Below are positions 52,739 through 61,620 of a stretch of 64,000 bases of DNA, piece by piece. The notes under the pieces are model-generated. The model saw nothing but the letters and a program-made list of their open reading frames with translations. It was not told the origin of the DNA and searched no databases. This DNA is from Desulfolutivibrio sulfoxidireducens. GTDB lineage: Bacteria; Desulfobacterota; Desulfovibrionia; Desulfovibrionales; Desulfovibrionaceae. How positions within the stretch are numbered: the first letter of the stretch is position 1; the number at the start of each line of letters is the position of its first letter. Location: assembly GCF_013376475.1 (NCBI RefSeq), contig NZ_CP045508.1, positions 2,640,001-2,704,000 on the forward strand. The letters are read 5' to 3'. Position numbers and translations under genes: made by a program.

Positions 52739-55700
52739 CGTCCTCCCCCGAGGGATTTTTCCCCCGTGATTCCGGCATCCCCGGGCGCCGTCCCCTCCGG
52801 GACGCCCCGAAGGGACGCCTCGAGTTCGTCGAGTTCATGGCGCAAATCCGGGCAGCGGCGCACGCAGAATTCCTCACCCAGGCGCAGCCGGCATTCCGCG
52901 CCGGGATAGCCGATGACCAGATGCACCCGGCAGTTGCCCGGATAGCGGGCCAGAATCCCGGCCAGCCCGCCCAGGGGGATCTCCCCCTCGCCGCCGGCCT
53001 CCAGGCGCACGTGCACCGGATCGGCGCTGTCATTGGCGGTCTTGGACAGGTGCTCCACGGACGCGGCCTCGATCTTGACCACCTTTTTCCCCTCGTCGCC
53101 GCCGCCCCCGTCGTAGGTGCTGATCTTCCCGGCGATGCACAAAGGCGCATCCACGGACAACAGCTCCCGGGACTTTTCAAAAACCTCCGGGAAAAAGGTG
53201 ATCTCGGCCTCGCCGGTCAGGTCCTTGACCAGCCCGAAGGCCATCCTGCCGCCCTTTTTGGTCACGATCTCCTTTAAGGACACCACCATGGCCGCCACCC
53301 TGACCTCGGTTCCCGGGGACAATTCGGCGCACTGCATAAGCGAGGGCAGGCGCATGGCCCGGATGTCCCGGATGTAGGCCAAAAGCGGATGGCCGGTCAG
53401 ATAAAAGCCCAGGGCCTCCTTTTCAAAGGCCATTTTCTGTTCGTGGCCCCATTCGACGAGCCCGGCCTCGGGGCAGTCGACTCCCAGCCCGCTGGTGGGC
53501 TGGGGCTTTGTCGGCACCAGGGCCATAAGCGAGAGCTGGTTGGTGGAACGATCGGCGGCGCGTTTCTGCCCGATGGCCGCCACCTGGTCGATACCGGCGA
53601 AAAGCCCGGCCCGGGAGCAGCCAAAGCCGTCGCAGGCCCCGCTTTTGATCAGGTATTCCAGGACGCGCTTGGTCACCTTGCGCAGGTTGACCCGGCAGGT
53701 CAGGTCCAGAAGCGAGGTGTAGGGGCCATTTTTCTCCCTCTCGGCCACGATCTCGGAGATGGCCTCGCGGCCCACGTTTTTTATACCCGACAGGCCGTAG
53801 AGGATCCTGCCGCCTTTTACCGAAAAATCCGCCTGCCCGGCGTTGACGTCCGGCGGCAGGACCTCGATCTCCCGGTCCTGGCAGTCGGCGATGTATTTTA
53901 AGATCTTGTCCTGGTTCTCGATGTCCGAGGTCATCAGCGCGGCCATGTAGGCCACGGGATGGTGCGCCTTCAGATAGGCGGTATGGTAGGAGATCAGCGC
54001 ATAGGCCGCGCTGTGGGACTTGTTGAAGCCGTATTCCGCGAACTTCTCCATGAGATCGAAGATCTCGTTGGCCTTTCTCTCCGGGATGTCGTTTTTTTTG
54101 GCCCCATCCACGAACCGGGTGCGCTGCATGGCCATCTCGGACGCGATTTTCTTGCCCATGGCCCGACGCAGCAGGTCGCCGTCGCCCAGGGTGAACCTGG
54201 CCAGGACCTGGGCGATCTTCATGACCTGTTCCTGGTAGACGATGACCCCGTAGGTGGGGCCGAGCGTCTCGGCCAGAAGCGGGTGGGGGTATTCCACGGG
54301 CTCCTCGCCGTGCTTGCGGCGGATGAACTGCTCGACCATGCCCGACCCCAGGGGCCCCGGACGGTACAGGGCCAGCATGGCGATCACGTCCTCGAAGCAG
54401 GTGGGTTTGAGCATGCGCAGGTACTTGCGCATGCCCTCGCTTTCCACCTGGAAGATGCCGTCGGTGTCGCCCCGGGAGAAAAGCTCGTAGGTGGCCGTAT
54501 CCGTCAGGGGCAGGGTGTCCAGGTCCGGGGGCTCGTCCCCGCTTTGGCGGATGATGTCCAGGGCGTCCTGGATGACGGTCATGGTTTTCAGGCCCAGAAA
54601 GTCGAACTTGACCAGCCCCACCTTCTCCACCCGCTTCATGTCCCACTGGGTCACGATTTCGTCGTTTTTCCCCTTATACAGCGGGACATACTCGGTCATG
54701 GGCTTATCCGAGATGACCACCCCGGCGGCGTGGGTGGAGGCGTGCCGGGCAAGCCCCTCCAGGCGTCTCGAGACGTCGATGAGCCGGGAGATGCGCGGGT
54801 CGGAGGCCACCATCTCGCGAAGCCTGGGTTCGCCTTGCAGGGCCTTGTCGATGGTCATCTTGAGGTCTTCGGGGATGAGCTTGGCGATGCGGTCGGTCTC
54901 GGCGAAGCTCATGCCCAGGGCCCTTCCCACGTCGCGGACCACGCCCTTGGCCTTCATGGTCCCGAAGGTGGTGATCTGGGCCACGGAGTCGCGGCCGTAT
55001 TTCTCGGTGACGTAGCGGATGACCTCCACCCGGCGGCGCTCGCAAAAATCCACGTCGATGTCCGGCATGCTGATGCGCTCGATATTGAGGAAGCGCTCGA
55101 ACAAAAGATCGTACGGCAGGGGGTCGAGGTTGGTGATGCGCAGCGCATAGGCCACCAGCGACCCGGCGGCCGAGCCGCGCCCGGGTCCGACGGGGATGCC
55201 CTGGCCCTTGGCCCAGTTGATGAAGTCCTGCACGATCAGGAAATAGCCGGGAAAGCCCATGCGCCTTATGACGTCGAGTTCCAGTTCCAGGCGGTCCCAA
55301 TATTTCTTCTCGTCCACCCCGGGCATCTTGGCCAGCCGCTTGCGCAGGCCCTCACGGGCCATTTCGACCATGGTCGCGTCCAGGTCCTTGCCTTTGGGGG
55401 GGGCGTAGGTCGGGAAGTGCAGGGACTTGAGATCAAGCTCCAGGTTGATGCGTTCGGCGATGGCGCAGGTGTTGGCGATGGCCTCGGGCACATGGGCAAA
55501 GGCCGCGGCCATCTCCTCGGGGGAACGGTAATACAGCTCGCGGGTGGAAAAGCGCATGCGCTTTTCGTCGTCCACGCAGGCCGCCGTCTGGATGCACAAA
55601 AGGATGTCGTGGGCCTCGGCGTCGGAGGCGCGCAGATAGTGGCAGTCGTTGGTGGCCACCAGGGGAAGCCTGGTCTCATCCGCCAGTTCGAGGAGCATGG

Positions 55701-56262
55701 CGTTGACCCTGGCCTGTTCGGGCAGGTCGTTGGCCTGAAGCTCCAGGTAGAAGCGGTCCGGGAAAAGCGCGGCATACTCGCGGGCTATCGTGCGGGCCGC
55801 GTCCATGCCCTCGCGCAGGTAGGCCTGGTTGATCTCGCCCTTGAGGCAGGCGGACAGGGCGATGAGTCCCTCGGAATGCGCGGCCAAAACGGCCTTGTCC
55901 ACCCGGGGCTTGTAGTGGAAACCCTCGAAATAGCCCATGGTCACAAGCTTAAGGAGGTTGCGGAAGCCCACGTCGTTCTGGGCCAGGAGGATCAGGTGCC
56001 AGCCGGCGTCGCGGGCGGAGCGGGCGTCCTTTTTGGCCATGCGCTCCTTGGCCACATAGACCTCGCAGCCGACAACGGGCTTGAGTTCGGCCTTTTTGGC
56101 GGCCTCGTAGAAGACCAGGGCTCCGTGCATGTTGCCGTGGTCGGTGATGGCCGCGGCCGGACAGCCGAAGTCCTTGGCCGTGGACACCAGATCCTTGATG
56201 CGGATGGCCCCGTCAAGGAGGCTGTATTCGGTGTGGCAATGCAGATGGACGAAATCGGCCAT
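52735..56262 (-). CDS. dnaE: DNA polymerase III subunit alpha
   Basis: 1175 residues from the ATG at 56262 (MADFVHLHCHTEYSLLDG). The PHP domain is at the N-terminus (HLHCHTEYSLLDG, ITDHGNMHGA). The catalytic acidic motif is PDIDVDFCERRR, with GPGRGSAAGSLVAYAL in the palm. The finger domain (YGVIVYQEQVM, GYGFNKSHSAAYA type), the beta-binding and OB regions follow at normal length. It is the replicative polymerase subunit. It heads a coupled chain with queD. The gene spans the middle of the IS-bounded segment, so loss of that segment would be lethal. Confidence 0.98.
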   Translation of the reverse strand: MADFVHLHCHTEYSLLDGAIRIKDLVSTAKDFGCPAAAITDHGNMHGALVFYEAAKKAELKPVVGCEVYVAKERMAKKDARSARDAGWHLILLAQNDVGFRNLLKLVTMGYFEGFHYKPRVDKAVLAAHSEGLIALSACLKGEINQAYLREGMDAARTIAREYAALFPDRFYLELQANDLPEQARVNAMLLELADETRLPLVATNDCHYLRASDAEAHDILLCIQTAACVDDEKRMRFSTRELYYRSPEEMAAAFAHVPEAIANTCAIAERINLELDLKSLHFPTYAPPKGKDLDATMVEMAREGLRKRLAKMPGVDEKKYWDRLELELDVIRRMGFPGYFLIVQDFINWAKGQGIPVGPGRGSAAGSLVAYALRITNLDPLPYDLLFERFLNIERISMPDIDVDFCERRRVEVIRYVTEKYGRDSVAQITTFGTMKAKGVVRDVGRALGMSFAETDRIAKLIPEDLKMTIDKALQGEPRLREMVASDPRISRLIDVSRRLEGLARHASTHAAGVVISDKPMTEYVPLYKGKNDEIVTQWDMKRVEKVGLVKFDFLGLKTMTVIQDALDIIRQSGDEPPDLDTLPLTDTATYELFSRGDTDGIFQVESEGMRKYLRMLKPTCFEDVIAMLALYRPGPLGSGMVEQFIRRKHGEEPVEYPHPLLAETLGPTYGVIVYQEQVMKIAQVLARFTLGDGDLLRRAMGKKIASEMAMQRTRFVDGAKKNDIPERKANEIFDLMEKFAEYGFNKSHSAAYALISYHTAYLKAHHPVAYMAALMTSDIENQDKILKYIADCQDREIEVLPPDVNAGQADFSVKGGRILYGLSGIKNVGREAISEIVAEREKNGPYTSLLDLTCRVNLRKVTKRVLEYLIKSGACDGFGCSRAGLFAGIDQVAAIGQKRAADRSTNQLSLMALVPTKPQPTSGLGVDCPEAGLVEWGHEQKMAFEKEALGFYLTGHPLLAYIRDIRAMRLPSLMQCAELSPGTEVRVAAMVVSLKEIVTKKGGRMAFGLVKDLTGEAEITFFPEVFEKSRELLSVDAPLCIAGKISTYDGGGGDEGKKVVKIEAASVEHLSKTANDSADPVHVRLEAGGEGEIPLGGLAGILARYPGNCRVHLVIGYPGAECRLRLGEEFCVRRCPDLRHELDELEASLRGVPEGTAPGDAGITGEKSLGGGR

Positions 56263-56526
56263 ATGGGGGAACAACCTGATGGGAAAGGTTTTTTTGAAAA
56301 CGGCGCGCTCGCCGTGACCGGTATCGGGAAAACATAGCCCATTTCATCCGGGAAGGGAACGGGCCGGGGGGACGGGGGTCAGGTCAATACTATCACTGAA
56401 CAATATTTCTAATTATTATAGCATTTATACATGCCTTTACAACGAACAATCTTGCAGTATTCACTTTCTCTGCATTCTTACCGCCAATGCAGACTGTATT
56501 TACAGAATAATCCAAAATCAGTACTC

Positions 56527-57236
56527 TCAAACGACACGAGTAGTGACCCATCCTCCAAACAAGTATGTCTGATAGAACCTTATTGGAGCCGCAAAACCTG
56601 CTTCATCTAACATCAAAATCAACTCGTTTTCCGTGATGAAATCCACGTCACTATTGACATGATTACGGTCATTCATCAACTCTTCATCAGAAACACCATG
56701 TAATGCATAGGATCGTAACCACACATCCATCAGTGTCGCAAATTCCGAAGAAGTCTTATCCCCAAAAAGATCGGCGAGAACAAGCACGCCGCCAATCTTC
56801 AAATTCGCCGAGATCGACCTAAAGTAGGAAAGCTTTTCTTCCCTACATTTTATGAAATGAGAAACAAAGATAGACGACGCTGCATCACACAATCTAGATA
56901 ACTTACAATCCTGCAAACGACCATGAAGGAATGTAACTCTATCATGCAAATGAGCTTCAGCCGTTTTATCTTGGCAAGCGTTTATCATATTTGTTGAAAT
57001 ATCTACGGCTATGAATCTCCAAGATGGAAAAATCTTTCCCAGCGATAATATTTCAGCACCTGTCCCAGCTCCAGAAGAAAGAAAGCATCATTTGGCAACC
57101 CTTGAAACAAGGGAAGAATCATTCGATGCAGGGCATCATAACTAGGACAAAACATCCGAATCCTGCGATCATATTTTTCAGCAAGACTATTATCAAAATG
57201 TCGCTCCACATTGAATTCATCATAATACTTTGTCAT
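56527..57236 (-). pseudogene. Frameshifted SAM-dependent methyltransferase, AT-rich
   Basis: The ATG at 57236 (MTKYYDEFNVERHFDN) follows GGGA. The first part ends NDAFFLLELG; the expected SAM-binding motif continues in another frame as GAGTGAEILSLGKIF, then IAVDIS, and from 56988 the rest of the class I methyltransferase (VLVLADLFGD, ENELILMLDEAGF). A single 1-nt shift near 57060-57080 separates the parts. The whole region 56380-57330 is far richer in A+T than its neighbours, suggesting horizontal acquisition. The region 56263-56526 downstream has no gene. Confidence 0.85.
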
Positions 57237-57332
57237 AATATATCCCAATATTAACAGAGAGCATATTCTGAATATAACAAGCACTCATGCAAGATACAAT
57301 ACGCAACTACATAGCGTCAATCTCATTATATA

Positions 57333-58594
57333 GAGACCGCTGCACAATCCTATGATGTCGTTACGGAATTCTTCCGAAAGGTCTCGGACGTCTTATTCCG
57401 CCGTTGTTTAGCCGCCAGCGATGATCTTGCTTCGCCTTGCGGCGGCGCTCGTCACCCCGTTGGCGTAAGTGTTCCTCAGCATGCCGCTTTGAGCGCCGCC
57501 TTTTTTAGGTTGAAGGCCATGGCGTTGAGTAAAAATTCAAGCTCGACCTTGGGCACCCCAAGGTAACGCGTCCGGAAGAATCCATAACCTCGCTTGAGCG
57601 TTCCGAAAGCCCGTTCCACCTTCGACCGGACACTGCTGACTTGGCGGTTTGCCGCTTTTTCGGCGGGGTTCAGCGCACGGTTGCGAGCGGCCTTATGCAT
57701 GATGCCGTCAGCAAGTCCCCGGGCTTGGAGCACATGCCTGTTCAACTGGCTGCTGTATTCCTTGTCTGCGTAGATGCGGCCCCCTGGCATGGGGCCAATC
57801 TCATCCAGAATATCCACGAATTCCTGCGTATCCGAATGGTTGGCCGGCGTGACATGGCCGCCAAGGAGAAAGCCGTCCCGGCTGTCCGTGGCCGCATGGA
57901 CTTTGTAGCCGTAATATGCCCGGTTCCCTTTGCGCAACCAGGCCGCATCGGCGTCATCGGAGTAGCTGATGGTTACGTCCGACGCCTCGTCGTCATCTTC
58001 CTCGCGGTCTTCGGGAAGAATATCGATCACCTTGAGGGGGCGGCGCGAGGAGGTGATGACGCTCGCGTCCACGATGGCTCCTTCACGTACCAGTATGCCG
58101 CGCCGCTGGAGTTGATGGTTGAGTTTGTCCAGAAGCCGCTTCAAGACGTTTTTTTCAAGCAGGCTCTGCCGAAACCGGCAAATGGTCGAGGAATCGGGCA
58201 CTTGGTCATGATCAAGGGAGAGGCGCACGAACCGGACAAAGGACAACCGATCGTACAAGCATTCTTCCACCGCCGCATCGCTCAGGTTGTACCACCTCTG
58301 GAGCAGAAGGATTTTAAACATCGGCAACGGCGCATAGGCGGGATTGCCAACGGCATTGGCAACCCGGCTAAGCTTTTTCCGAAGAAGCTTCTCAAACGGC
58401 TTCCAGTCAATGAGGCGATCTATTTCGTCCAGGAAGCATTCCTTGTGCCTGCGACGGGACACGACGTAGTCGGCAATGCCGGGCTTTTTGGAATTGCGCT
58501 CGTTCATGATCGCCTCCATCATTTTGATGGAGAAAACATAGCACAATTGCCTAAAATTACAACAGATTTGTGCCATTTTTCGCGCAACGATCTC
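57333..58594 (-). mobile_element. Intact IS5-type insertion sequence, copy B (1262 bp)
   Basis: Same length, ends and orientation as copy A at 19211-20472. It is flanked by TATATA on both sides (57327-57332, 58595-58600), consistent with its own target duplication. It inserted just upstream of the methyltransferase pseudogene. Confidence 0.93.
57476..58507 (-). CDS. IS5-family transposase, copy B
   Basis: 343 residues, identical to copy A except for Gly to Glu in the IYADK(G/E)YSS motif that contains the second catalytic Asp. The start is MNERNSKKPG at 58507 with GGAGG upstream; the longer open frame reaching outside the element is chance. The Gly next to this Asp is usually conserved in IS5-type enzymes, so this copy may be less active. 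Confidence 0.94.
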   Translation of the reverse strand: MNERNSKKPGIADYVVSRRRHKECFLDEIDRLIDWKPFEKLLRKKLSRVANAVGNPAYAPLPMFKILLLQRWYNLSDAAVEECLYDRLSFVRFVRLSLDHDQVPDSSTICRFRQSLLEKNVLKRLLDKLNHQLQRRGILVREGAIVDASVITSSRRPLKVIDILPEDREEDDDEASDVTISYSDDADAAWLRKGNRAYYGYKVHAATDSRDGFLLGGHVTPANHSDTQEFVDILDEIGPMPGGRIYADKEYSSQLNRHVLQARGLADGIMHKAARNRALNPAEKAANRQVSSVRSKVERAFGTLKRGYGFFRTRYLGVPKVELEFLLNAMAFNLKKAALKAAC

Positions 58595-58744
58595 TATATA
58601 ATACATAAGGATACGCATACAATGCCTGAACCTCCCAGATTGGCACTGCCTCTCTCTGCCGCACAACATCGCTCGCGTTCCGGCGGCAAATACCAAGGAA
58701 ATGCCAGGAACTGCCCCGGCATGCGCTCGCGAGCCGCGAGGCGC

Positions 58745-59203
58745 CTAGACTGCCGCGTCCCAGCGCTGCAACTCCACCATGTTGCCCTCGGGGTCCCGGG
58801 CGTAGACGCAGGTAAGCCGCCCCACGCCCGGGATGTCGCGCACGATGGCCTCGCCCACCAGACTGCCGCCGTGGGACAAAAAGGCCTGGGTCACGGCGGC
58901 CACGTCGTCCACGGCAAAGGCCAGATGCGCCAGCCCCGGGGTGTTGGGGGCCATGACCGGACCGGCGGGCATATCGTCGTAGGAAAAAATCTCCAGCGTC
59001 GGGCCGGACTCGCCGTGGCCGGGAAGCCGCAGGTGCATGCCGCGCAGGCGGCAGCCGGAAAGGCCGGTCAGGCGGTCCAGCCAGTCGCCGGACAGGTCCC
59101 GCTCGGGCGGCGCGGGCACGCAGCCGAGGACCTGTTCATAGAAACTGGCGAGTGTGCGCCAGTCGCGGGCGATGATGTTGGTGTGGGCGTAGCGGACGGA
59201 CAT
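58745..59203 (-). CDS. VOC-family protein (glyoxalase-like), paralogue 1
   Basis: A 152-residue single-chain vicinal-oxygen-chelate protein: YAHTNIIARDWRTLASFYEQ at the N-terminus, GPTLEIFSYDDMP in the middle, and YARDPEGNMVELQRW at the end with a metal-ligand Glu. AAGGAG lies 6 nt before the ATG at 59203. The family includes glyoxalases, dioxygenases and resistance proteins; the substrate is unknown. A close paralogue is encoded at 60786-61235. Confidence 0.9.
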   Translation of the reverse strand: MSVRYAHTNIIARDWRTLASFYEQVLGCVPAPPERDLSGDWLDRLTGLSGCRLRGMHLRLPGHGESGPTLEIFSYDDMPAGPVMAPNTPGLAHLAFAVDDVAAVTQAFLSHGGSLVGEAIVRDIPGVGRLTCVYARDPEGNMVELQRWDAAV

Positions 59204-59611
59204 GGGGCGCTCCTTGTGGTGCGGCAGGATGCGCCGGGGAGGGAGGGGGCGTCAAGGGAGGGAAGCGGCGACCGGACCGCGAAAGACCGGCTTCGGACCG
59301 TCGCCGTCACATACCCGCCGTGATGACACGGGGCTGCACCATATGCTACTGTCTTGACCATGAACCGTCTTCTCCCCATGGCGTCCCGGACCTCGCCCGG
59401 CCCCGGAAAGACAAAACCCGGACCGGCGGGACGAACATGCCGCCCGCCACGCCCCCTTCGGGCAGTTCCCCGCGCCCCATACCCGCGCATTTCGCCCCTC
59501 CCGACCGGCCGGCGCTTCCCGTTGCGTAGCGGCCCGACCGCGGGGTTCACTGGCCGTGACGGTCTCCGAAAACCATCTCCATGATCTCCGAATACGACAC
59601 GAACGGCGCAC
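59204..59611. other. Divergent intergenic region
   Basis: About 400 bp between the divergent VOC gene and the membrane-protein gene. Open frames on both strands are Arg/Pro-rich and unsupported. Promoters for both genes should lie here; none was assigned. Confidence 0.4.
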
Positions 59612-60559
59612 ATGATCGAAACCATCGCAAGGGAACTGGAACAGGGAACACGGCTGTGCCTGACGATCCTGCCGTTCATGTTCGCCGGCTGTCTGGCCGG
59701 AAGCCTGATGGCGCATTGCAAATTCGGCACGCGCCGCCGGGCGTTCTTTTCGCCCATAGCCCGCCTTTCCGGCCTCCACGGTCCCGCCACAATCTATCTT
59801 CCCCTGTGCTTCCTGGACCATCATTCGGCAAACGCCTATTTGTCGTCATTATCCCGCAAAGGCGTCGTGCGGAAACGCGGCATTCTTGGCATATACCTGA
59901 TCGGATTTTTCCCCTCCAGCCTGTATTTCCACATCTTTTTCACGGCGCCCATCCTGTATCCCGTGCTCGGGTTCGAGACCGCGACAACGGTTCTGGGGCT
60001 CTACCTCCTGGCCAGCCTGCTCACTTTCTGTTGCGGCGTCGTTTTGACACGGTTCGTGTCCTCCCCGGACAGACAGCCCCCTGTCCAGGACGCGTCGTGC
60101 CAGACCGACCGGCCCGCCTGGCGCATGATCATGCGCGACGCAGCGGGCCAGTTCCGCCGCATGGCGATCATCTTCGTGCCATGCATCCTTGCAGTGGAGT
60201 TGCTGCTCGCCGTCCCGGCCGTGCAGTCGGCCATGGATAAGGCGGACGTATTTCTCGCCTGGTTTGAGGTGCCATCGGAAGGAGCCCTGGTCGCCATGTC
60301 CGCCCTGCCCAACATCATGGTGGGCTATGCCACAGCCGCCACCTGCCTTGATGACTCCCTGATCACCCTGGCGCAGATTCCCAAGATCCTCATGCTGGCC
60401 GCCCTTGGGAACGTGGTGTTTTCCACCTTTTCCTACTTTTTCTCCGCAAATGTCGCCGCCTTCGGTACGCGGCGGGGGACATACCTCACCTTTGCCGGCC
60501 TTGGCGTCCGACTGCCATGGCTCTTTCTGTCCCTGTATCTGGCATCGCTCATCGAGTAA
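59612..60559 (+). CDS. Polytopic membrane protein, nucleoside-recognition (Gate)-like
   Basis: 315 residues with about eight hydrophobic segments. Hydrophobic blocks such as TILPFMFAGCLAGSLMAH, IYLIGFFPSSLYFHIFF and the second-half MSALPNIMVGYATAA resemble the paired Gate domains of nucleoside-recognition membrane proteins. A short cytoplasmic linker lies near residues 150-185. The transported or sensed compound is unknown. It sits between two VOC paralogues. The ribosome site before 59612 is weak, so the start is not certain. Confidence 0.65.
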   Translation: MIETIARELEQGTRLCLTILPFMFAGCLAGSLMAHCKFGTRRRAFFSPIARLSGLHGPATIYLPLCFLDHHSANAYLSSLSRKGVVRKRGILGIYLIGFFPSSLYFHIFFTAPILYPVLGFETATTVLGLYLLASLLTFCCGVVLTRFVSSPDRQPPVQDASCQTDRPAWRMIMRDAAGQFRRMAIIFVPCILAVELLLAVPAVQSAMDKADVFLAWFEVPSEGALVAMSALPNIMVGYATAATCLDDSLITLAQIPKILMLAALGNVVFSTFSYFFSANVAAFGTRRGTYLTFAGLGVRLPWLFLSLYLASLIE

Positions 60560-60633
60560 TCCGCATCCGTCATGCGGCAAACGACACCTGCCGCATCCCG
60601 AAGTCACACCCGGAGCCCGCATAACAACAACAC

Positions 60634-60672
60634 CGGGCGCATGCCGCCGGGATATCCCGCGACATGCGCCCG
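60634..60672. repeat. Nested GC hairpin between convergent genes
   Basis: CGGGCGCATG (60634-60643) and CATGCGCCCG (60663-60672) form a perfect 10-bp stem whose loop holds a second palindrome, CGGGATATCCCG. It lies between the convergent membrane-protein and VOC2 genes. Without a T-run it is at most a bidirectional pause or terminator-like element. Confidence 0.6.
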
Positions 60673-60785
60673 CACATGATCGCAATGCGGCTCAACGCCG
60701 CGCCACGATCAGACCCGCGAACTCACCGGGCGTGATTTCAAGACCGCCCGCTCAAAAAACCGCCTCCAGGGGTGGTGATCCTCCC

Positions 60786-61235
60786 CTAGTCCCAGCGCAG
60801 AAGCTCCACGATGTTCCCCTCGGGGTCGCGGGCATAGGCGGCCGAAAGCCGTCCCGCGCCGGGAACCTCCTTCACGATGGGCTTGCCCACGAGGCTGCCG
60901 CCGTTGTCCAGAAAGGCCTTGACCGAGGCCTCCACGTCGTCCACGGCAAAGGCCAGATGGGCCAGTCCCGGGGTGTTGGCGGCCATGACCGGGCCTTCGG
61001 GCATGTTCTCGTAGGTGAGGATTTCAAGCGTCGGGCCGGTGTCGCCGTGGCCGGGCACGCGCAGGTTGATGCCGCGCAGGCTGCTGCCGGACAGGCCGAC
61101 CAGATCGTCGAGCCAGTCCCCGGACAGGACGAGTTCTGGAAGCTGGGGCGTACAGCCGAGCGCGACTTCATAGAACCGGGCCAGGGCTTTCCAGTCCTTG
61201 GCGATGATGTTGGTATGGGCGAATTGGATAGGCAT
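60786..61235 (-). CDS. VOC-family protein (glyoxalase-like), paralogue 2
   Basis: 149 residues from the ATG at 61235 (MPIQFAHTNIIAKDW) with AAAGGAG 6 nt upstream; the open frame extending to 61568 is not used. It is colinear with the protein at 58745-59203, sharing for example GPVMA(A/P)NTPGLAHLAFAVDD. This is a gene duplication with the membrane-protein gene between the copies. Confidence 0.92.
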   Translation of the reverse strand: MPIQFAHTNIIAKDWKALARFYEVALGCTPQLPELVLSGDWLDDLVGLSGSSLRGINLRVPGHGDTGPTLEILTYENMPEGPVMAANTPGLAHLAFAVDDVEASVKAFLDNGGSLVGKPIVKEVPGAGRLSAAYARDPEGNIVELLRWD

Positions 61236-61357
61236 GGCATGCTCCTTTAAAATTTGAAGGAACATGCACCGCAGGGGGAGGGACGTCAAGATGCCCGGCC
61301 CGCAAAACGACATAACGTCGCTCCAGCCCTGCTCCACCGTGCATACAACAATCCCCC

Positions 61358-61465
61358 GTGAATCCCCTTTTCGCCACCCTGGCCGGGTACAACGGCTATG
61401 CCAACGCCATGCTTTTCGGAAATGCGGCCGAGTTGTCGTCCGAGGACTGGGCCGCCCCCCGGCTG
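61358..61465 (+). pseudogene. DinB-like N-terminal gene fragment
   Basis: A GTG-initiated plus-strand frame reads NPLFATLAGYNGYANAML, then ELSSEDW, like the first helix of DinB/YfiT-type metal-binding proteins (pattern LARYNxWAN...L..E.). After about 35 residues the similarity ends in a Gly/Ala-rich run and a frame that continues to 61594 without family features. The rest of the gene is absent. The remainder of 61236-61620 holds nothing else recognisable. Confidence 0.4.
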
Positions 61466-61620
61466 CCGGGAGTGATGGAGAATGGGGGCGGCGCGGCGGC
61501 TGCCGCTGGAGGACCTCGTGTCGCGTCCTTGTTGCTCGCGAATACGAATATTGAGATGAACTCTTCAAGATACTTATTTTTTCTCAACAAATAGTGGCGT
61601 CTTTTGCAAGGGACGCGACA

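Noticed and set aside
53959-56337. 792-codon plus-strand frame opposite dnaE
   Set aside because: Long antisense frames are common in GC-rich genes. The minus strand carries all DnaE motifs; the plus frame is Gly/His/Val-rich without any recognised domain.
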